A stretch of 58,901 nt of DNA. Origin: Alphaproteobacteria bacterium (lineage in GTDB: Bacteria; Pseudomonadota; Alphaproteobacteria; TMED109). Each line of letters opens with the position of its first letter. The first letter of the stretch is position 1. The position numbers were made by a program, and so were the translations under genes. The DNA lies in the NCBI GenBank assembly GCA_022825705.1, contig JAJDWH010000019.1:1-58901 (forward strand). Reading direction: 5' to 3'. The notes beneath the pieces were generated by a model that did not search any database, had not been told where the DNA came from, and saw nothing but the letters and a program-made list of their open reading frames with translations. Below are positions 1 through 7,338 of this stretch, in pieces.

Positions 1-513
1 CAAGCCCTCCGATGATCTTCCACCTCATCACGATGTCCTCCTTTGCGGCCCAAACATGCATCGTCGAAGCGGGTGCTGCCGACGCCGAGCCTTGCCTGAA
101 GCCTGCACCAGACGGGAATCTCGATCAACTTGGAACGCCGATGGGGTGACCGTTCGGCGGAATGCGACAGGGTTGGGCGACCAAGTCACCGGATCGAGCA
201 TCGTGCCCAGCGTCCGCCGGTTTCGGCTTCGCCGAGAGGGGCCGGTTCGCGCGGAACAGCTTCAATGGTGAGGACGGCGTCGCGATGGACGGCGACGTCG
301 CCGCCGGCTTCCTCGGGGCCGATGTGGATCGGGAACGCACTCGCGTGACTCCTGTGCTCTCACAGCCGGAGCGAGGGTGCCTACCGCACCAGGGCGGGCC
401 AGAGCCGCATCGAGAGCATGTTCACCGACCTCTACCCATACGCGCGGCTGCGCTTGATCACGCCGGTCCCGGCCGGGTGACTCTCCGGCAGGGGCGTGGC
501 GGGCGCGACCGGT
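1..513. other. No recognisable gene at left edge
   Basis: I see no intact coding region here. Open frames exist on both strands, but they overlap each other and show no family motif, as expected of GC-rich DNA with few stop codons. The stretch lies downstream of a decayed integrase and is probably degraded accessory DNA. A short plus-strand peptide around 385-480 looks protein-like but was not identified. Confidence 0.5.
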
Positions 514-804
514 CGCCAGCTCCTTGGGCAGCTTTGCGTGCGTGTTCCTGCTCAGTGGACGGCGCCGGCGCAGTCCCGGGAACACCGGTCCGGGTCCGTC
601 GCTCAACCCAGCTGCGTCCGCGAGCACCATCGGCGCTTGCTTCAACGGCGGGACGCGGTGCTCGCGATTTGGCTTTATGCGTCCGGCCCGCACCGTCCAC
701 GCCGCGCCGTCGAGATCAATCTCGTCCCAAGTCGGTCAGCGCGCCGCCGCCGAGCCGACCGAGGTGAGCACCGGGAACCCCAGCGCCAGTTTCGACGATT
801 CGCC
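514..804 (-). pseudogene. Tyrosine recombinase/phage integrase relic
   Basis: Reading the minus strand from 804 gives a peptide that resembles the catalytic domain of P4-type tyrosine integrases. It begins with a helix like SSKLALGFPVLTSV, passes an in-frame stop at 736-738, then reads TWDEIDLDGAAWTV, REHRVPPL and GPVFPG, ending near a KELA motif. The order matches the family's TW-x-EIDL, GREHRVPL and VFP blocks. The C-terminal HxxR and catalytic Tyr regions do not follow in frame, and no start or N-terminal arm-binding domain is visible. It is a decayed fragment, with no tRNA or attachment site seen nearby. The family call is by motif order, not by search. Confidence 0.6.
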
Positions 805-860
805 CGCCCGTGCGCTGCCTAGCGCCTTCGCGTTTCGTCGTGACCGGTAATGCTCGCGCG

Positions 861-1297
861 TCAACCGCGTTGCAGGGGATTGATGACCGACAAACCGGGG
901 AAACGCGAAAAATCACGGTCTGCGGACCAGAGCACACGCACTCCGTGGTAGCGGCAAAGAGCGGCAACTCTGGCGTCGTGTACGATTCCACCCTGTAGGA
1001 GGGCGGGTCGGGCGTTTCGCTCCAGGGCATCGAGGTGGCCCTCGCCTTCAGCCAGAAATCCGCCGGAGAGACTCGCTAGGAGCCGTCGCGCGGCGCCGAG
1101 GGCTCGCCAATCGGTGTCGGGTCCCTGAAGATTCAAGGGTTGGAGACAACTGCAAGAAACTCGTGGACGCAGGGCCGGGGAACGGACACCGGTTCCGTCC
1201 CGCCCACGGCTGCGGTCAGCACGTCTTGAGCGCGCTCGTGAAAAGGCGTCTCCGGGCGATGCGCATAGACGAGCAAGTTCGTATCGACGGCGATCAC
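861..1297 (-). pseudogene. VapC-like PIN-domain toxin, frameshifted
   Basis: The N-terminal part starts at a GTG (1297) eight or so bases after a GGGAG site and reads IAVDTNLLVYAHR, the first PIN motif with its metal-binding Asp, followed by CVHEFLAVVSNP with the second conserved acid. That frame then ends near 1133. The C-terminal part continues in another frame (about 1140-861) with DARVAALCRYHGVRVLWSAD and FSRFPGLSVINPL, the usual PIN ending. The two halves make one VapC-type RNase only if a frameshift near 1130-1145 is corrected. Its GTG overlaps the stop of the upstream antitoxin relic. It is either a real pseudogene or carries an assembly indel. Confidence 0.75.
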
Positions 1298-1540
1298 GCA
1301 CCACGCTCCCGATAGATCTCGTCCCGGATTCGACTCCACGACGCGCCCTGGAACTCATGCGTCGCCCCACTCCCGCCGTAAACCGGAAAGTCGAGCGGTC
1401 GGCGCACCCCCCTGCCGGCGGGTTTCGAGGCTGCGCTGAAGTCCTTCAACAACCAGTGCCCGGAGCGAGGTGCCTTCCTGTTGTACGACACGGCGGACCT
1501 GCCTGATCAGCTCATCGGGAATCTCTACGGTAGTTTTCAT
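1294..1540 (-). pseudogene. VapB-like ribbon-helix-helix antitoxin, frameshifted
   Basis: The N-terminus MKTTVEIPDELIRQVRRV is a ribbon-helix-helix DNA-binding start typical of VapB antitoxins. The first frame runs to a stop at 1355. The C-terminal toxin-wrapping segment typical of this family (HEFQGASWSRIRDEIYRERGA, less its last residue) is found in a second frame, ending at 1294 and overlapping the toxin GTG. The frames must swap between about 1375 and 1440, and a run of six C at about 1407-1412 is an obvious slippage or sequencing-error site. A correct reading would give an antitoxin of about 82 residues. It may still make a truncated DNA-binding protein able to hold the operator at 1539-1577. 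Confidence 0.75.
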
Positions 1541-1577
1541 ACGGCTCTACCGTATCACTGATACGGTAGAGCCGTAT
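1539..1577 (-). promoter_or_regulatory. Tandem palindromic operator of the VapBC-like pair
   Basis: A perfect 17-bp inverted repeat (1539-1555 and 1561-1577) is separated by five bases. Each arm is itself a palindrome, ATACGG-N5-CCGTAT, so there are two identical operator-like sites. The first overlaps the antitoxin ATG (1540-1538). This is the expected layout for autorepression by a dimeric ribbon-helix-helix antitoxin. Confidence 0.8.
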
Positions 1578-1829
1578 CTCGAAGCGGTCAGGACACGCAA
1601 CTCCGAATCTGCCCGACTTCGCACGCAGGCGGCGGCCGGCCTCCGGCCTCCGGATTCGGCGGCTGTAACCGGGTCTCTCTTTTGCGGTTTGCGTCCTCCA
1701 GAACCGGATGTGCGGTTTGGCTCGCGGACGGCAGGGGGAAGGTCTTGCCCTCCTTGACGCACGCGTGCTTCGAACTCGCGCGCCAGAATGTTCTCGGGTA
1801 CGCTGGCCCAAACCACGCTCGGAGGCCAG

Positions 1830-2630
1830 ATGCGCCTGCCGATCTATCAGTTGGATGCCTTTACCGATCGGGCATTTGGCGGCAATCCTGCTGCCGTGTG
1901 CCTGCTTGATCATTGGCTGGACGACGCCACGTTGCAGGCAATCGCGCTCGAGAACAATTTGTCCGAGACCGCCTTCCTGGTCGCCGGTGACAACGGAGAC
2001 TACGAGCTTCGCTGGTTCACGCCGACGCTGGAGGTCGACCTCTGCGGACATGCAACGCTCGCGTCTGCTTGGCTGATTCTTCATCGGTTGGCGCCGGATC
2101 GGGAAGAGGTTGGATTCGCGACCCGCTCAGGGCGCCTGTCCGTCCGACGCAGTGACAGTGGCCTCCGCATGGATTTCCCGGCAGACCCCCCGGCCTCCAT
2201 GCAAGTGCCGGACGGTTTGGAAGCGGTGCTCGGCACCCCGCCCGAGGCGGTACTGATGGGGCGTTACTGTATGGCGGTCTTCGGTACCGAGAGGGAAGTT
2301 CGCAACATGGAGCCTGATCTTGACGGGATTGGGGAGCTGACGGCGGGCCACCTGATCGTGACGGCCGAAGCGGCGCAAGTGGATTTTGTTTCCCGCTTTT
2401 TCGCACCTGGATCCGGCATCGCAGAAGATCCGGTAACCGGCAGCGCTCATTGCATCCTCGCTCCCTATTGGGCGAAGCGACTGGGGAAGCAGAGCCTGAA
2501 GGCTCGCCAGGTATCCGCCCGAGGTGGTGAACTGGTCTGCACGCTGGATGGTGACCGCGTCGGCCTCACTGGTAGCTGCACCTTCTACATGGAGGGATGG
2601 ATCGAGGTTCCGGATGAAGCGGCTGTCTGA
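1830..2630 (+). CDS. PhzF-family isomerase/epimerase-like protein
   Basis: This 266-residue protein belongs to the PhzF/YddE family, small cytoplasmic enzymes with two diaminopimelate-epimerase-like halves. The first half reads YQLDAFTDRAFGGNPAAVC (residues 6-24), then NLSETAF with Glu46 at the place of the family's catalytic Glu, and DLCGHAT (70-76). The second half carries GIAEDPVTGSAHC. Length is normal. I chose the ATG at 1830 because a GGAGG site lies four bases upstream and the protein then begins at the conserved Y-x-x-DAF strand. No phenazine genes lie nearby, so the physiological substrate is unknown. A broken toxin pair lies upstream and a Sel1 protein downstream. Confidence 0.9.
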   Translation: MRLPIYQLDAFTDRAFGGNPAAVCLLDHWLDDATLQAIALENNLSETAFLVAGDNGDYELRWFTPTLEVDLCGHATLASAWLILHRLAPDREEVGFATRSGRLSVRRSDSGLRMDFPADPPASMQVPDGLEAVLGTPPEAVLMGRYCMAVFGTEREVRNMEPDLDGIGELTAGHLIVTAEAAQVDFVSRFFAPGSGIAEDPVTGSAHCILAPYWAKRLGKQSLKARQVSARGGELVCTLDGDRVGLTGSCTFYMEGWIEVPDEAAV

Positions 2631-2874
2631 ACCCGCGGCGTGCCGTCGATGGAGGTTTCACAAGAACGAGCCTGCCGGGCTGGCCGTGCGCGGCCCTGAG
2701 ACGCCCTGTTGGCCAGCGAGGCAGCGGGTTGACGTTGGTCCGGGCGCCGGTGTTCACGATCGCACCGGTGTCATCGCAACCACACGATCGCGGTTGCCTG
2801 AACCATGCCGGTGGGCTAATTACGCGGCATCGTGATTTCAGGCAGGGTCAGCCCAACAGCTGCGGCAGGCGGTT

Positions 2875-3372
2875 ATGCGGACGACAATTTCCATTGGCAG
2901 CGCAGGTTGCGCGGGCTTGGCGGCGGCAGCCGTGTTCGGGTGGGCGGTCTTGGTCGATGCCGCCGAGATCACCGACGACATGCGGGCGCGGGCGGCGGAC
3001 GCGGGTGTGGTCATCGAGTACCCCCACGATCCCAAGCGTCCCTACCAGAGCACGGATTACCTGCTGAGGGATACCAATGTCCGTTACATGCAAGGACTTC
3101 GGTATGCGTCGGTATTTCAGCTCGGCGACGCCTTCGAGATGTTTCTGTTGGGGGCCAGGCGGGGACACGCGCTGTCGCAGATCCACTTGGGCAAGTACTA
3201 CGCCAACGGACAGGGAACGGAAGTCGATCTCGTAGAGGCGTACAAGTGGTTCCGCCTATCCGGCGAACCCAACGCGGATTACTACATGGACGTGCTGGCG
3301 GAGCAGCTGACCGCGGGCGAGGTCGCCGAAGCCGAGCAGCGTGCCAGCGATTTCGTCGGATCCTACGAGTAG
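2875..3372 (+). CDS. Secreted Sel1-repeat protein
   Basis: This 165-residue protein starts with a signal peptide (basic start, hydrophobic stretch to about residue 25, then an Ala-rich cleavage region before AEITDD), so it is probably periplasmic. Around residues 85-125 it has one or two Sel1/TPR-like helical repeats, seen in GHALSQIHLGKYYANGQGT followed by DLVEAYKWFRLS. Sel1 repeats mediate protein-protein contacts. No enzymatic motif is present. Its last ten bases overlap tail-to-tail with the converging PhyH gene. The ribosome binding site is weak. The role is unknown. Confidence 0.75.
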   Translation: MRTTISIGSAGCAGLAAAAVFGWAVLVDAAEITDDMRARAADAGVVIEYPHDPKRPYQSTDYLLRDTNVRYMQGLRYASVFQLGDAFEMFLLGARRGHALSQIHLGKYYANGQGTEVDLVEAYKWFRLSGEPNADYYMDVLAEQLTAGEVAEAEQRASDFVGSYE

Positions 3373-4250
3373 GCTGCCTGCCGGGTATCTGCCTCGTCGA
3401 AGAACCGGTGGGCTGCAGCTCGCTGGTTTTCAAAGATGGACCCCGGATGCAGGGCGGGCGGCAGGGGGATGCGTACCGGGACGTCCTCCAGACGTGGCGT
3501 AAGCGTCGGTCCGCCTCGGACTACCCGCTCGTTGAACTCCTCGAGGTCACCCGCTCCCATCAGCGGCCACGCGTCCGCAGCAGCGTACTCCCACAACAGC
3601 AGTCGCCGCGGCTTGCCGGAACGGTTGGCGCTGGAACCGTGCACGAGCCGGACGTGATGCACGCTGATTGACCCGGCCCGGCCGGTGACGGTTTCAACCT
3701 TGCTGAAATCCAGGTCACAGGTGTCAAGATCAATCGCGCCGGAGAACTTGCCTTCGGCGTGGTGGCTGTACACCGGCCCCCGGTGAGTCTCGGGAAGCAT
3801 CAAGATCGGGCCGTTCTCAAGGTCCATGTCGTCCAACATCACGCCGACCGCGAGTAGATCGTCATTGGTGTGCGGGTAGAAGGCCCAGTCCTGGTGCCAT
3901 TCCACGGCATCTTCGGCCTTGCCTGGCTTGAGGTTGATCTTGCCGCCATGCAGACGGACGTCACTTCCCAGCAGGTCCGCCATGATGTCGGTGAGGACGG
4001 GATCGGCGGCAAACTGGCGGAATTCGGGGTGGGCCTTGTGGGGGAGCTTGATCCGTCGAACCAGCGGAGCTTCAGGAGTGTGACCGTCGGCGACGTCGTA
4101 GACGTCATCGTGCCCCGGCACGCCCACCGCATTGTCTACGAATTCCTGGGTCAGCGCTTTGAGCCTGTCGATCGTGGAGGCGGGAATGGCGTCCTCGATG
4201 ACGAGGTAACCCTTCTCCCGATAGGTATCGATTTGGGCAGGCGTGAGCAT
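3363..4250 (-). CDS. Phytanoyl-CoA dioxygenase (PhyH) family protein
   Basis: A 295-residue Fe(II)/2-oxoglutarate-dependent oxygenase of the PhyH family. The metal triad is visible: His119 and Asp121 in EWHQDWAFYPHTND and a distal His204 in RLVHGSSANRSGKPRR, where the trailing Arg residues would bind 2-oxoglutarate. The N-terminal YREKGYLVIEDAI is the usual PhyH opening. The start at 4250 has a GGAGG site. It is divergent from dapA with about 170 bases between them. Members hydroxylate acyl-CoAs, small amino acids, ectoine or phosphonates, and nothing nearby fixes the substrate. A second, longer PhyH protein lies at 51173. Confidence 0.88.
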   Translation of the reverse strand: MLTPAQIDTYREKGYLVIEDAIPASTIDRLKALTQEFVDNAVGVPGHDDVYDVADGHTPEAPLVRRIKLPHKAHPEFRQFAADPVLTDIMADLLGSDVRLHGGKINLKPGKAEDAVEWHQDWAFYPHTNDDLLAVGVMLDDMDLENGPILMLPETHRGPVYSHHAEGKFSGAIDLDTCDLDFSKVETVTGRAGSISVHHVRLVHGSSANRSGKPRRLLLWEYAAADAWPLMGAGDLEEFNERVVRGGPTLTPRLEDVPVRIPLPPALHPGSIFENQRAAAHRFFDEADTRQAAYS

Positions 4251-4419
4251 GCTGGAAGGCCTCCTTCGACCGAGCCCGAACGCGCCGGTCGCACGCGATC
4301 CCTCACTACTGAAGACTGCCGGTCCTGGCGCGGCATTTAGTTGTGCGCTGGAGCAGCAACCTCGGGAAGCATAATATAGTCATGGATCGCGCCTTCGCGC
4401 GAACGGATACACATGTGCC

Positions 4420-5310
4420 ATGTTTCAGGGTTCCCTCTGTGCGTTGATCACCCCGTTTCGCGACGGCGAAGTCGATGAGGCCGCGATCCGGGAGATTGTG
4501 GATTGGCACGTAGCCGAGGGCACGACCGGCCTCGTTCCGTGCGGCACAACCGGCGAATCGCCGGTCCTGTCGCACGAGGAGCATGACCGGGTTGTCAGCC
4601 TGACGATCGAATGCGCCGCTGGCCGAATCCCGGTGATGGCCGGGACGGGCTCGAACTCGACCAGAGAAGCCATCCGCCTCACGCAACACGCGAAGGCCGC
4701 CGGCGCCGATGCCGCCCTGCTGGTCATGCCGTACTACAACAAACCGACACAGGAGGGGATGTACGGCCATTTCCGGGCGGTGCACGACGCAACCGATCTG
4801 CCTCTGTACATCTACAACATCCCGGGTCGGTGCGTGGTCGATATGTCGATCGACACGATGGTCCGACTCGCTGAGCTCCCCCGGATCGTCGGAGTCAAGG
4901 ATGCGAGCAACGATCCCGTTCGGCCGCATCAGCTGCGTGCTGCGCTGGCGGATCGCGAATTCAACCAGTTGTCGGGTGAAGACGCGTCTCAGCTTGCCTT
5001 CCTCGCATGCGGGGGCCATGGAACGATTTCTGTCACCGCGAACGTCGCACCTCGCGAATGCGCGGCCATGCATCAGGCATGGCAGGCCGGCAATGCCGCG
5101 AAGGCGCTGGCACTGCACGAACGCCTGATGCCTCTGCACGAGGCGTTGTTCGTGGAGACCAGTCCGGGGCCCGTGAAGTTTGCAACTTCACTGCTCGGCA
5201 GGTGCAGTTCGGAGATTCGATTACCGCTGGTGGAGCCGGGGCCATCGACGCAGCAGGCAGTGCGGGCCGCCATGGCCAGTCTCGATCTCCTCGCAGACGG
5301 GGCCGGGTGA
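4420..5310 (+). CDS. dapA: 4-hydroxy-tetrahydrodipicolinate synthase
   Basis: DapA condenses pyruvate with aspartate semialdehyde, the committed step of lysine and diaminopimelate synthesis, in the cytoplasm. The 296-residue TIM barrel has GTTGESPVL (residues 42-50), YYNKPTQEGMYGHF (105-118), the catalytic Tyr in IYNIPGR (131-137) and the Schiff-base Lys160 in IVGVKDASND. Length is typical. A TATAAT-like patch near 4370-4377 and a small GC hairpin at 4387-4402 lie in the leader, and no strong ribosome binding site is visible. It sits directly upstream of smpB (4-base gap), a frequent alphaproteobacterial arrangement. Confidence 0.95.
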   Translation: MFQGSLCALITPFRDGEVDEAAIREIVDWHVAEGTTGLVPCGTTGESPVLSHEEHDRVVSLTIECAAGRIPVMAGTGSNSTREAIRLTQHAKAAGADAALLVMPYYNKPTQEGMYGHFRAVHDATDLPLYIYNIPGRCVVDMSIDTMVRLAELPRIVGVKDASNDPVRPHQLRAALADREFNQLSGEDASQLAFLACGGHGTISVTANVAPRECAAMHQAWQAGNAAKALALHERLMPLHEALFVETSPGPVKFATSLLGRCSSEIRLPLVEPGPSTQQAVRAAMASLDLLADGAG

Positions 5311-5314
5311 CGCG

Positions 5315-5770
5315 GTGAGGCACCCGGTCGCGGTCAATCGCCGCGCCCGCCACGATTACGAGCTGGGAGAGAAGTACGAGGCCGGACTCGTGCTTCAGGG
5401 CAGCGAGGTCAAGTCGCTCCGTGCCGGTGGCGCGAGCCTTCGCGAAGCGTATGCGGAGCCCAAGGACGGGGAACTCTGGCTGGTCAATGCCCACATTGCA
5501 CCTTGGCGTTCGGCGGCAAAAGGGCACCAACACGAACCGAAGCGCCCGCGCAAGCTCCTGCTGCACCGACGGCAGATCGAACGAATCACGGTGGCCATCA
5601 ACGAGCAAGGCATGACGGTCGCCCTGTTGTCGATCTACTTCAACGAGACCGGTACTGCCAAGGCCGAGATTGCACTTGCCCGCGGGCGCAAGAGCCGCGA
5701 TCGGCGGTATGACATAGGCAAGCGGGAATGGCAGCGTGAGCGGGCGCGCGTGATGCGGGAACGAGGTTGA
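5315..5770 (+). CDS. smpB: SsrA-binding protein SmpB
   Basis: SmpB delivers tmRNA to stalled ribosomes for trans-translation. From a GTG start at 5315 the protein is 151 residues, beginning VAVNRRARHDYELGEKYEAG, then LVLQGSEVKSLRAG, AYAEPKDGELWLVNAHI and HEPKRPRKLLLH, all family landmarks, and ending in a basic tail (KSRDRRYDIGKREWQRERA) that enters the mRNA channel. The GTG was chosen because it lies just after the dapA stop and gives the normal length. The ssrA gene itself was not seen in the window. Confidence 0.95.
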   Translation: MRHPVAVNRRARHDYELGEKYEAGLVLQGSEVKSLRAGGASLREAYAEPKDGELWLVNAHIAPWRSAAKGHQHEPKRPRKLLLHRRQIERITVAINEQGMTVALLSIYFNETGTAKAEIALARGRKSRDRRYDIGKREWQRERARVMRERG

Positions 5771-5972
5771 ATGTGTCGGCAACGGCCAAGAAAGCGCCGG
5801 CGCCGCCCAAGGGCTTTGCCTAGGGGGTCAGCCGGTACGGGCCGCATGGCGGCGGCCCGGCGGATCGTGGCTTGGGATGGGGCAACACGATCGTTCCAGG
5901 CGCCCCACAGCGCCGGCGCACTCAATTGGAGTGGCCGAGCTGAACAGCGCGCCGCTAATGCCGGTCTTCTTG

Positions 5973-5996
5973 GGCCTGGTCGAACCGGACCAGGCC
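5973..5996. other. Perfect 9-bp hairpin in the smpB-folK gap
   Basis: GGCCTGGTC and its exact complement GACCAGGCC flank a six-base loop. No T-run follows on either strand, so it is not a standard intrinsic terminator. It lies in a 291-base gap without a credible gene and could be an RNA structure or a transcription pause site. Confidence 0.45.
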
Positions 5997-6061
5997 GCTG
6001 ACCGGCCGTTGCTGACGTGAAACGGCGGCCGGGCCCATTCGGGAGATCAAGCGGTCGAGCA

Positions 6062-6694
6062 ATGCCCCGGCTGCCGGCGATATCGGTTGCGCGGCGTCGC
6101 TCGCCACCCGGTGCGCACACCCGGCCTCAGGGCCTGCAGGTTCCGCAGTCCGATGCGGTCCTGATCGCCATCGGGGCCAATCTTCGGGCCCCGGGCTTCG
6201 GCCCGCTCACATCCCGACCGGCGCTCGTGTCGCTTCGTCTGGCGCGCGCCGGTTTGCGTCCGGAACGACTTTCCCGGCTGTACTGCGCGCGTCCCTGGCC
6301 GGTCGGACTGGGCCCGGCGTATGTCAACGCGGTCGCGCTGGTTCGGTCCAGGCTGGCACCGCCGGTCATTCTCGGACGCCTGCTAAAGATCGAGCGCGCG
6401 TTCGGCCGCCGGCGACGTCGTCGGAACGCTCCACGTACGCTAGACCTCGACCTGTTGGCCGTTGGCACGACCATGACGGGAGAAGCCTGCGACCCGGTCC
6501 TTCCTCATCCGAGGCTGCACGATCGAGCGTTCGTGTTGCGGCCGCTGCTTGATGTGTGCCCGCGGTGGCGCCATCCCGTTCACGCCTCCCCGCTGTCGGT
6601 ACTGCTGGCAAGAGTACCGCGACCGGGGGATACGTGGGCTTGGAAGCGGTCCAGCCGGCGACAAAAGGGGGCATTACGGTTGAAAACGCGCTAG
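6062..6694 (+). CDS. folK: 2-amino-4-hydroxy-6-hydroxymethyldihydropteridine pyrophosphokinase (HPPK)
   Basis: HPPK transfers pyrophosphate from ATP to hydroxymethyl-dihydropterin in folate synthesis. Landmarks are VLIAIGANL, the Mg-binding RTLDLDLLAVG, and LPHPRLHDRAFVLRPLLDVCP with its last residue before the C-terminal region. The N-terminus is uncertain: the recognisable domain starts about 33 residues after the ATG at 6062, and a GTG at 6017 would add 15 more. Neither has a clear ribosome binding site, and both extensions are Arg/Pro-rich and atypical. The gene lies between smpB and rpoZ as in many alphaproteobacteria. Confidence 0.85.
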   Translation: MPRLPAISVARRRSPPGAHTRPQGLQVPQSDAVLIAIGANLRAPGFGPLTSRPALVSLRLARAGLRPERLSRLYCARPWPVGLGPAYVNAVALVRSRLAPPVILGRLLKIERAFGRRRRRRNAPRTLDLDLLAVGTTMTGEACDPVLPHPRLHDRAFVLRPLLDVCPRWRHPVHASPLSVLLARVPRPGDTWAWKRSSRRQKGALRLKTR

Positions 6695-6768
6695 TTTCAG
6701 GCTAAACGGGCGAACCTTGGCGGGGCGGCCCCATCCGGGCGGTCTCGCTGTTACCGAGGAGAGATGCT

Positions 6769-7293
6769 GTGGCGCGCGTAACGGTCGAAGACTGCATTCC
6801 TGTCGTCAACAATCGCTTCGAGCTGGTGCTCTATGCGGCGGAGCGGTCGCGCGCGATCGCCCGAGGATCCGAGATTACGGTGCAAAAGGACGACGACAAG
6901 GATTCCGTGGTCGCGCTGCGGGAAATCGCGGAGGGCAATCTCGACCTCGAGGCGCTGCAGGAAGGGATCGTGCGATCGCTTCAGAATCACTTCGAGCGCG
7001 ACGAGGCTGACGAGGACCCCATCGAGGCTTACGCGCGCTCGTTGGGGCTGGACCGGGTTCCTGTCGTTCCGGACGCCGACATGCTGTCCGCAAGCGAGGT
7101 TGAGGCCGCCAGCGTGCCGGACGCGGTGCAGGCCGGCATGCATGTCGCAGATTCGGCCGCGGAGCTGAGTTCGGAAGACGACGAGGACACCGACGTGGAG
7201 GGCGACCTCGATGATCGGGAGGAGCCGGACATGGCGCTGGCTCTCGAGGCCGAACCCGGCGACGCGGGCTTTGACGAGGCCGGCGAGGATTAG
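6769..7293 (+). CDS. rpoZ: RNA polymerase omega subunit with long acidic tail
   Basis: Omega helps fold and assemble the RNA polymerase beta' subunit and forms part of a (p)ppGpp site in proteobacteria. The N-terminal 60 residues are canonical: MARVTVEDCIPVVNNRFELV, then LYAAERSRAIARG and VVALREIAEG. The start is a GTG preceded by GAGGAGAG. At 174 residues it is longer than usual omega proteins (about 90-130), because a strongly acidic, low-complexity tail covers roughly residues 100-174. It lies immediately upstream of the (p)ppGpp enzyme gene rsh, the typical alphaproteobacterial pairing. Confidence 0.93.
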   Translation: MARVTVEDCIPVVNNRFELVLYAAERSRAIARGSEITVQKDDDKDSVVALREIAEGNLDLEALQEGIVRSLQNHFERDEADEDPIEAYARSLGLDRVPVVPDADMLSASEVEAASVPDAVQAGMHVADSAAELSSEDDEDTDVEGDLDDREEPDMALALEAEPGDAGFDEAGED

Positions 7294-7338
7294 GTGCCGG
7301 CGACGGATTAAGCTACTCACTGTGACGGAGGATCCACC

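Noticed and set aside
4387..4402. Small GC hairpin in the dapA leader as a lysine riboswitch or attenuator
   Set aside because: A six-base stem with a four-base loop is far too small for a lysine riboswitch, and no T-run or competing structure was seen.
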